Source of the DNA: an uncultured Prevotellaceae bacterium
GTDB lineage: Bacteria; Bacteroidota; Bacteroidia; Bacteroidales; Bacteroidaceae
Assembly: GCA_947306845.1 (NCBI GenBank)
Contig: CAMZHP010000114.1
Span: 1 to 9,161, forward strand
Reading direction: 5' to 3'
DNA: 9,161 nt
Under the pieces are notes generated by a model. That model was not told the DNA's origin and ran no database searches. It worked only from the letters and a program-made list of their open reading frames with translations. This document shows, piece after piece, positions 1-5,656 of this stretch. The number at the start of each line of letters is the position of its first letter. The stretch's first letter is position 1. The position numbers and the translations under genes are program-made.

Positions 1-1322
1 TGTGGAACGGCGACACCGCCAGTCCGAAGATGAACAGCGGCAACCATGTGATGCTGTTGGGCGACCTCCTCTCGTGGCTCTATGAGGATGTGGCCGGCAT
101 CCGGTCCGCCGCCCCGGGTTTCAAGAAAATCCTGCTCAAGCCCGACTTCTCCGTGGATGAGATGGACGACATCGAAGGCAGTTATGAGAGCATCTACGGA
201 ACCATCTCAAGCCGCTGGAAGAAAGCAAACGGGCGACTCAACTGGCAGGTATCCATACCCGCCAACACCACCGCCACCATCTGCCTGCCCGATGGCAGTC
301 AGAAAGAAATCGGTTCGGGTGACTATCACTTTGAATGCGCCCTGCCTCAACGCGGTCAGCAAGTGGTGGTCAATGAGTTTCTCTACAAGCAAGCCTCCTT
401 CCCCGAATGTCACTCTGCCAGCATCGTGGAGACCAAGAACGGCGACCTTGTGGCCACCTACTTCGGCGGTACGAAAGAGCGCAACCCCGACGTGTGCATC
501 TGGGTGAGCCGCAAGCCCAAGGGCAAGACCACATGGACTGCGCCCCAGATGGCAGCCGACGGAGTGTTCTCCCCCGACCACCGCGAGGCATGCTGGAATC
601 CCGTCATCTATGAGATGCCCAACGGCGAGTTGCGCATCTACTTCAAAATCGGTGTCAACGTAGCCGGATGGAAGGGATGGCTGGTTCGCTCGAAAGACGG
701 AGGCAAGACCTGGAGCAAGCGCGAGCAGTTGCCTGACACCATCTATGGTCCCATCAAGAACAAGCCCATCCTGAACAAGGACAGGCTCATCTCGCCGACA
801 AGCGATGAGCGCCACGGGTGGCAACTCTATTTCGAGTACAGCGACGATATGGGAAAGACCTGGAAGCGCACCGCCTTCGTCGATGCCGACAACGGGGTGA
901 AAGCCATCCAGCCCAGCATCATCATCCTGCCCGACGGCAGACTGAAAGCCCTATGCCGCACCCGCAGCCGTCAGATCGGCGTGACATACAGCAGTGACAA
1001 CGGCGAGACCTGGAGCAAGTTGAGCCTGTCCGACCTTCCCAACAACAACAGCGGCCTGGATGCCGTCAGTCTGAAAGAGGGCGGCTATGCGCTCATTTGC
1101 AATGACTGGCCCATCGAACCCGACAAGGAGAAGGGGGCCCGCACGCCGCTCTCCATTCTCCGCAGCGACGACGGCGAGCACTGGACCCACTGGATCACCT
1201 TGGAAGACAGTCCTATCCTGCAATACTCCTACCCCTCCATCATCCAAAGCCGCGACGGTCATATCCATGTGGTATATACCTGGCGCCGCCAGCGCATAAA
1301 GCATGTGGAGCTGATACCATGA
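1..1322 (+). CDS. GH78 alpha-L-rhamnosidase (C-terminal part) fused to a sialidase-fold BNR/Asp-box domain; 5' end outside window
   Basis: The frame is open to the left edge (first full codon at 3) and 439 residues are visible. Residues 1-120 match the end of a GH78 (alpha/alpha)6 barrel and its C-terminal beta-sandwich: the family-typical MNSGNHVMLLGDLLSWLYED stretch, then ILLKPDFS and the strand WQVSIPANTTATICLP. GH78 enzymes release terminal alpha-L-rhamnose. From about residue 124 a second, complete domain of about 315 residues begins. It has three canonical Asp boxes (S-x-D-x-G-x-T-W) at 230-237, 280-287 and 330-337, and a shortened one (SDDGEHW) at 388-394, as in six-bladed sialidase propellers of the BNR_2 type. 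The strand where sialidases carry the FRIP arginine instead reads FPECHSASIVET, so N-acetylneuraminate is unlikely to be the substrate. The C-terminal YSYPSIIQ segment (408-415) lies where sialidases place their nucleophile tyrosine, but I cannot assign catalysis. The protein is probably periplasmic, although its signal peptide is out of view. The GH2 gene follows after 36 nt, probably in the same operon. Family calls are firm; the specificity of the second domain is unknown. Confidence 0.85.
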   Translation, partial: WNGDTASPKMNSGNHVMLLGDLLSWLYEDVAGIRSAAPGFKKILLKPDFSVDEMDDIEGSYESIYGTISSRWKKANGRLNWQVSIPANTTATICLPDGSQKEIGSGDYHFECALPQRGQQVVVNEFLYKQASFPECHSASIVETKNGDLVATYFGGTKERNPDVCIWVSRKPKGKTTWTAPQMAADGVFSPDHREACWNPVIYEMPNGELRIYFKIGVNVAGWKGWLVRSKDGGKTWSKREQLPDTIYGPIKNKPILNKDRLISPTSDERHGWQLYFEYSDDMGKTWKRTAFVDADNGVKAIQPSIIILPDGRLKALCRTRSRQIGVTYSSDNGETWSKLSLSDLPNNNSGLDAVSLKEGGYALICNDWPIEPDKEKGARTPLSILRSDDGEHWTHWITLEDSPILQYSYPSIIQSRDGHIHVVYTWRRQRIKHVELIP

Positions 1323-1355
1323 TTGAAGATTGAAAATTGAAAATTGAAAATTAAA
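1321..1355. repeat. Heptanucleotide tandem repeat in the gene junction
   Basis: Five consecutive 7-nt units are visible: GATTGAA, GATTGAA, AATTGAA, AATTGAA and a diverged AATTAAA. The first unit overlaps the TGA stop of the fusion gene (1320-1322), and the last ends three bases before the ATG of the GH2 gene, so the array is essentially the whole intergenic spacer. The composition is very A-rich on the + strand, as is usual for Bacteroidota translation leaders. Simple arrays like this can change length by slipped-strand replication, which would alter the spacing between the two genes. Any regulatory effect is inference. Confidence 0.85.
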
Positions 1356-1358
1356 TAA

Positions 1359-3998
1359 ATGAAAAAACTACTTATCATCTGGGGTCTCCTGCTTGCCATG
1401 GCAGCACAGGCGCAACCCACCTCAGTCGCGGGATTCTTTCCGCTGAAAGACAGCGGCCGCATCATCTATAACTTCAACGAAGGCTGGCGTTTCTATCTCG
1501 GTGATGCCACCAATGCCCAAGCACCCGCCTTCGACGATGCCGCCTGGGAAGTGGTATGTGCTCCCCACACCGCACGGCTCGAGCCCGACGGAACAAGCGG
1601 TGGCCGCAACTACCAAGGAGTCTGTTGGTATCGCAAGCGGTTCACCATGCCCGCCGACCTTGCCGACAAGCATGTCACGCTCTATTTCGAGGGTGTGATG
1701 GGCAAGCAGCAAGTGTATGTCGACGGCAGGCTGGTGTGCATGCATGAAGGTGGTTATCTGCCCATCATCGTCGACCTCACCGAGGCGGGAGTGAAAGCCG
1801 GAGCCAGTTGTCTTGTCGCCTTGAAAGCCGACAACAGCGATGACAAAAACTATCCCCCGGGAAAGCCGCAAAACCAACTCGACTTTGCCTATCATGCCGG
1901 CATGTACCGCGATGTGTGGCTCATCGGCAAGTCACCACTTTATATCACCGATGCCCTGCAGCGCAATGAGGTGGCAGGCGGCGGTGTGTTTCTCCATTAT
2001 GACAACATCTCGGAAAAGAGTGCCGATGTCTTCATTGATGTGGAAATCTGCAAGGACAACGCCTCCGACCTCAAGCCCCAGATTGTTGCCCTTATCAAAG
2101 ACCGCGACGGCAAGACCGTCAAGACTACCAAGGCACGAGTGGCGATGCCACCCTACGAGGGACTGATGGCGACCGTGACGCTGGCCACCACCATCGACCG
2201 TCCACACCTGTGGTCACCCGAAGACCCCTATCTCTATGATGTGGAAATCCGTGTGATGAACGGTCGTCAGTGCGCCGACGGAGGAATGGTGCGTATGGGC
2301 ATCCGCAAGGCGGAGTTCCGTGGCAAAGACGGTTTCTGGCTCAACGGGAAGCCCTATCATCAGATGGTGGGCGGCAACCGCCATCAGGATTTTGCCTATG
2401 TGGGCAATGCCGTGCCCAACAGTCAGCAGTGGCGCGATGCCCTGCGACTGCGCGAGGCCGGAATGACCATCATCCGTGCCGCCCACTACCCACAGGACCC
2501 ATCGTTTATGGATGCCTGTGACGAACTGGGGCTCTTTGTCATCGTGCCCACCCCAGGCTGGCAGTTCTGGAACAAAGACCCTGAATGGGCAGAGAAAGTG
2601 CATCAGAACACTCGGAACATCGTCCGCCGCGACCGCAACCACCCGTCGGTGCTGATGTGGGAGCCCATCCTCAACGAGACCCGGTATCCGCAGGACTTCG
2701 CCCTGAAAGCCCTTGAGGTGACGCGTGAGGAATTTCCATATCCCGGCCGTCCCGTGGCCGCCGCCGACATCAACTCTGCCGGAGTGAAAGAGAACTACGA
2801 CGTGCTCTACGACTGGGCCTACAACATCGGCAAGGGCACGCTCGACACCGACAAATGTATTTTCACGCGCGAGTGGGGCGAATATGTCGATGACTGGTAT
2901 GCCCACAATGCCATCAACCGAGCCGCCCGCGGATGGGGCGAGAAGGCGATGCTCGCAGCCGCCTTGTCACTCACCGACACCTACGGCATGATGTACCATG
3001 GTCAGCGGCAGTTCATCGGCGGTTGCCAGTGGCATCCCTTCGACCATCAGCGTGGTTATCACCCCGACGCCTACCTTGGGGGCATCTACGATGCTTTCCG
3101 CCAGAAGAAGTATGCCTTTGAGGCCTTCAGGTCACAGGTAAACGGCGAATATTCCGCTCCCATTGCAGATGCCGAAAAGATGTTTGCCCCGATGGTGTTC
3201 ATCGCCCATGAGATGACCCCGTTCTCCGACCACGATGTGGTGGTGTTCAGCAACTGCGACAGTGTGCGGCTGACAGCCTACGAAGGAGATAAAGTCGCCA
3301 CCCTGCCCATTGTGCACGATGCAGAGGGCATCCCACATGCCCCGGCCGTGTTCAAGGATTTCTGGGACTCCTGGGAAGCCCGTACCATCAGTTACACCAA
3401 GCGCAACTGGCAAAAAGTGTCGTTGCTCGCCGAGGGCATCAAAGACGGGAAGGTGGTCTGCTCTGAGAAGAAGATGCCATCGCGCAGGAGCACGAAAATC
3501 CGGCTCTATGCCGACGAGATGGGTCGCCAGTTGGTGGCCGACGGCAGCGACTTCATCGTGGTCGTGGCAGAGATCACCGATGACAACGGCAACGTGCGTC
3601 GCAGCGCCATCGAGCACGTCACGTTCGACATTGAAGGCGAAGGACGCATCATCAGCGACGACCGCATCATGGCCAATCCCCGCGTCGTGGAATGGGGCAG
3701 CGCACCCATCCTTGTCCGCAGCACCCATCAGGCCGGCAAAATCCGCATCATCGCCCGTCCCACCTACGAGGGCATCCATGCCCCTGCCGCCGACACCTTG
3801 GAGATCAGCAGCGTACCATACGAGGGAAAGATGTGCTACGAACTCAACAGCACGAGCAAGGTGGTCAACCGTCCCGCTGGCTGGCGCAACGCCGGAGGGC
3901 GCCACATCCCCCGCACCCAGGAGAACCTCACCGAAGAGGAGCGCCGCAAGATGCTCGAGGAGGTGGAAAAGCAGCAGCAAGACTTCGGAATACAGTAA
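1359..3998 (+). CDS. Secreted glycoside hydrolase family 2 enzyme (beta-galactosidase/beta-glucuronidase-like)
   Basis: This 879-residue protein starts with a signal peptide (MKKLLIIWGLLLAMAAQAQ), which fixes the start codon and implies export to the periplasm or outer membrane. The domain order is that of GH2: N-terminal jelly-roll (about 35-192, with the motifs WYRKRFTMP and YHAGMYRDVWLI), Ig-like sandwich (about 195-315, ending LWSPEDPYLYDVEI) and TIM barrel (about 318-600). The acid/base is E440 in WEPILNE; the nucleophile is most likely E505 in FTREWGEY, aligning with the E-Y-G motif of the family. The barrel also carries the family-like segments GNRHQDF, RAAHYPQD and RDRNHPSVLMW. Two further beta domains follow: about 620-680 (VVVFSNCDSVRL, like DUF4982) and about 715-805 (LVADGSDFIVVVAEITDDNGN, like the GH2 C-terminal Ig domain). 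The last 24 residues are a highly charged, probably helical tail. The enzyme should act by a retaining mechanism. GH2 includes galactosidases, glucuronidases, mannosidases and arabinopyranosidases, and the specificity cannot be read from the sequence. Confidence 0.92.
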   Translation: MKKLLIIWGLLLAMAAQAQPTSVAGFFPLKDSGRIIYNFNEGWRFYLGDATNAQAPAFDDAAWEVVCAPHTARLEPDGTSGGRNYQGVCWYRKRFTMPADLADKHVTLYFEGVMGKQQVYVDGRLVCMHEGGYLPIIVDLTEAGVKAGASCLVALKADNSDDKNYPPGKPQNQLDFAYHAGMYRDVWLIGKSPLYITDALQRNEVAGGGVFLHYDNISEKSADVFIDVEICKDNASDLKPQIVALIKDRDGKTVKTTKARVAMPPYEGLMATVTLATTIDRPHLWSPEDPYLYDVEIRVMNGRQCADGGMVRMGIRKAEFRGKDGFWLNGKPYHQMVGGNRHQDFAYVGNAVPNSQQWRDALRLREAGMTIIRAAHYPQDPSFMDACDELGLFVIVPTPGWQFWNKDPEWAEKVHQNTRNIVRRDRNHPSVLMWEPILNETRYPQDFALKALEVTREEFPYPGRPVAAADINSAGVKENYDVLYDWAYNIGKGTLDTDKCIFTREWGEYVDDWYAHNAINRAARGWGEKAMLAAALSLTDTYGMMYHGQRQFIGGCQWHPFDHQRGYHPDAYLGGIYDAFRQKKYAFEAFRSQVNGEYSAPIADAEKMFAPMVFIAHEMTPFSDHDVVVFSNCDSVRLTAYEGDKVATLPIVHDAEGIPHAPAVFKDFWDSWEARTISYTKRNWQKVSLLAEGIKDGKVVCSEKKMPSRRSTKIRLYADEMGRQLVADGSDFIVVVAEITDDNGNVRRSAIEHVTFDIEGEGRIISDDRIMANPRVVEWGSAPILVRSTHQAGKIRIIARPTYEGIHAPAADTLEISSVPYEGKMCYELNSTSKVVNRPAGWRNAGGRHIPRTQENLTEEERRKMLEEVEKQQQDFGIQ

Positions 3999-4056
3999 AA
4001 TTTGGGGATTTTGGAATATTTGAGCCAATAAAATTTGGGGATTTTGGAATATTTGA
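3996..4056. repeat. Two exact 28-nt direct repeats, period 33 nt
   Basis: Copies at 3996-4023 and 4029-4056 are identical over 28 nt and separated by GCCAA. Each begins TAAAATTTGGGG and ends GGAATATTTGA. The TAA that opens the first copy is the stop codon of the GH2 gene, so the repeat starts exactly at the coding boundary. Flanking bases differ, so the duplicated unit is limited to these 28 nt. Each copy contains AATATTTG, one base from the Bacteroidota -7 promoter consensus TAnnTTTG, but neither has a TTTG at the proper -33 distance. I see no strong inverted symmetry inside the unit. A local tandem duplication or a two-site protein-binding sequence are both possible. Confidence 0.85.
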
Positions 4057-4105
4057 CTTTTTTCATCCAATAGTCAAAAAGAAGCATGTCAAGAAGAAAA
4101 TGAAG

Positions 4106-4147
4106 CAAAGACGGGTACAAATGGAGTTGGTACCCGTCTTTGTTTTT
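4106..4147 (+). terminator. Rho-independent terminator after the GH2 gene
   Basis: A perfect 13-bp stem is formed by CAAAGACGGGTAC (4106-4118) and GTACCCGTCTTTG (4130-4142), with an 11-nt loop (4119-4129) and a run of five T at 4143-4147. The A-rich left flank and T-rich right flank make it a textbook intrinsic terminator on the + strand. It lies 107 nt after the GH2 stop and most simply ends the enzyme transcript. Because it is also only 42 nt before the lipoprotein start codon, it could instead act as an attenuator for the SusC/SusD transcript if a promoter lies upstream of it. Confidence 0.85.
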
Positions 4148-4170
4148 AGAATCTTATAATAACATATTTA
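4139..4170 (+). promoter_or_regulatory. Weak candidate Bacteroidota promoter for the lipoprotein-SusC-SusD operon
   Basis: TTTG at 4139-4142, inside the right arm of the terminator, is followed after 20 nt by CATATTTA at 4163-4170. The Bacteroidota sigma-ABfr consensus is TTTG, 19-21 nt, then TAnnTTTG. The spacing fits and the -33 element is exact, but the -7 element misses two conserved positions. Transcription would start near 4177, leaving a very short leader before the ATG at 4190. The region 4143-4189 is otherwise A/T-rich with no other clear element. Promoters of such operons are often weak and activator-dependent, so a poor match does not exclude it. Confidence 0.3.
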
Positions 4171-4189
4171 TAACCTACAACCTATTCTT

Positions 4190-5644
4190 ATGAACAAATT
4201 TGTATCATGCAAGATGCTTTGCACAGGTGCTGTCATCGCCATGGGGACATGGCTGATGGTATCCTGCGCCGACACCTATGGTGATGACGACACGTTCACG
4301 AGCAGTGTCCGCAACAGCCAGTTGGTGTCACCGGCAGAAAGCGACATCACCATCACGCCCAACACCGACGGTGACCGCATGACGATTGCCTGGCCCGTGG
4401 TCCATGGTGCCGGCGGTTATGAGGTGACACTCTATGACCGTGGCAACGAGAGCACGCCATTAGTGAGCACCGTGGTGGACGGATGCAGTCTGACTACCTC
4501 ACGCGAGGAAGATGTCAACTACCGTCTGGTCATCCGCACCCTCGGCAACCAGAGTCTGGGCAACACCGATGCCGCCACAGGCACGGAGAAACTCTTCAGT
4601 TCGTTTGAGGCCTCCTATGCAGAAATCCCCGAGGGCGACCTGGGAGAGTATTTCGCCTCTCATCCCCTGCCAGCGGACGCTGTGGGAGAGAACCTCAACT
4701 TCGACTTAGTGGCAGGCGGACATTATACGCTTAACAGCGTGCTCGATTTTGGTGCCAACACCGTGACGCTGCGCTCCATGAGCAAGACCAACAGTGCCAC
4801 CATCACCTATGGCGAGAAAGGCGGTCTGGCCACCAGCAGCGGTTTCAAGGCCAAATACCTTACATTTGAATGCGGAGCCTCCACACAGCCCGTGCTTGCC
4901 CTCAGCGAGAATCCCGATCCCAATATCCTCGATGAGGAGCACAACAATTACTATCAGATCACCGACCCCATCAGTTTCCAAAACTGTGTCATCAACAACG
5001 TAGTACGCACATTCATGTTCGACAACAAGATAAAATACTGCGTGAAGACCTTCTCCATCACCAACTGTCTGGTGAAGTTCACTCCCGATGACAAGATGAG
5101 TTCGTCGGCCTACTTCCAGATTTACGACGGCGGCGGCTTCATCAATGACTTCACCGCCACCAACTGCACCTTCTGGTCGGCCAACGACAACAAAGTGAAC
5201 TATTTCATCCGCTACAACAACTCCTGCCGCTGCGACCGCGCCGGATACCTGACCAACTCCATCAACCTGCGCAACTGCACGATGTACAACATCGCCAAGA
5301 CAGGACAGATGGCCAACCACAGCGGTTTCGACGGCAGAGCCACCTCCAACTATGAGATAGTGAGCAATATCTTCGTCGATTGCGGAAGCGGCCAGGTACC
5401 GCGCCGTCTGCTGGGACGTCTCAATACATCAGCCGTCAACACTTTTGCCTACAACACCTATTGGTTTGACGGAGCACCCGAGACTGAAGGATACACCACC
5501 AACTCCTATGATGTCAGCACCAACGCGCTTCAGACCGACCCCGCCTTTGTGGATGCCGCCAATGGCAACTTCACACCGACGGGAGCCGAGCAAGTGGCCC
5601 GCAAGACCGGTGACCCCCGCTGGTGGAGCAATACAGAACAATAA
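4190..5644 (+). CDS. Surface lipoprotein with FnIII-like domain and beta-helix (DUF4957/DUF5123-like)
   Basis: This 484-residue protein has a lipoprotein signal peptide ending in the lipobox MVSC (lipidated C26). The mature start CADTYGDDD is acidic, as in Bacteroidota lipoproteins displayed on the cell surface. Residues about 45-137 look like a fibronectin type III domain (MTIAWPVVHGAGGYEVTLYD, then VNYRLVIRTLG). From about 165 to 460 the sequence has the short-strand pattern of a right-handed parallel beta-helix, with a recurring Asn-Cys position (N265-C266, N292-C293, N325-C326, N362-C363, then N393 without the Cys) that suggests a stacked asparagine ladder. The end, DPAFVDAANGNFTP, resembles C-termini of DUF5123-type, pectate-lyase-like proteins common in pectin PULs. 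I see no recognisable lyase or hydrolase catalytic set. It may bind glycan at the surface and present it to SusC/SusD, or be an uncharacterised lyase or hydrolase. It starts the SusC operon, 12 nt before SusC. The lipoprotein and beta-helix calls are good; the exact Pfam names are from memory. Confidence 0.8.
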   Translation: MNKFVSCKMLCTGAVIAMGTWLMVSCADTYGDDDTFTSSVRNSQLVSPAESDITITPNTDGDRMTIAWPVVHGAGGYEVTLYDRGNESTPLVSTVVDGCSLTTSREEDVNYRLVIRTLGNQSLGNTDAATGTEKLFSSFEASYAEIPEGDLGEYFASHPLPADAVGENLNFDLVAGGHYTLNSVLDFGANTVTLRSMSKTNSATITYGEKGGLATSSGFKAKYLTFECGASTQPVLALSENPDPNILDEEHNNYYQITDPISFQNCVINNVVRTFMFDNKIKYCVKTFSITNCLVKFTPDDKMSSSAYFQIYDGGGFINDFTATNCTFWSANDNKVNYFIRYNNSCRCDRAGYLTNSINLRNCTMYNIAKTGQMANHSGFDGRATSNYEIVSNIFVDCGSGQVPRRLLGRLNTSAVNTFAYNTYWFDGAPETEGYTTNSYDVSTNALQTDPAFVDAANGNFTPTGAEQVARKTGDPRWWSNTEQ

Positions 5645-5656
5645 AAAAGACAAGAT

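Noticed and set aside
372..1319. Calling the propeller domain a true sialidase (GH33)
   Set aside because: The Asp boxes show the fold only, and the FRIP arginine is missing. No other evidence of sialic-acid use is present in the window.
3996..4056. CRISPR array or insertion-sequence end
   Set aside because: There are only two copies with a 5-nt spacer, no transposase or cas gene nearby, and no terminal inverted repeats.
3132..4070. 312-codon open frame on the - strand, opposite the GH2 3' half
   Set aside because: It mirrors a strongly supported GH2 gene with GC-rich third positions, which create long antisense frames. Its translation has no recognisable domain, and its start lies in the direct repeats.
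4052..4078. Possible small hairpin TTTGACT / AGTCAAA
   Set aside because: Only a 7-bp A/T-rich stem with a 13-nt loop and no T-run; weak, and likely chance in A/T-rich DNA.
4100..4159. 19-codon ORF (MKQRRVQMELVPVF and five more) spanning the terminator
   Set aside because: It would be a leader peptide, but its codons are dictated by the hairpin arms, and it has no composition bias suggesting attenuation control.
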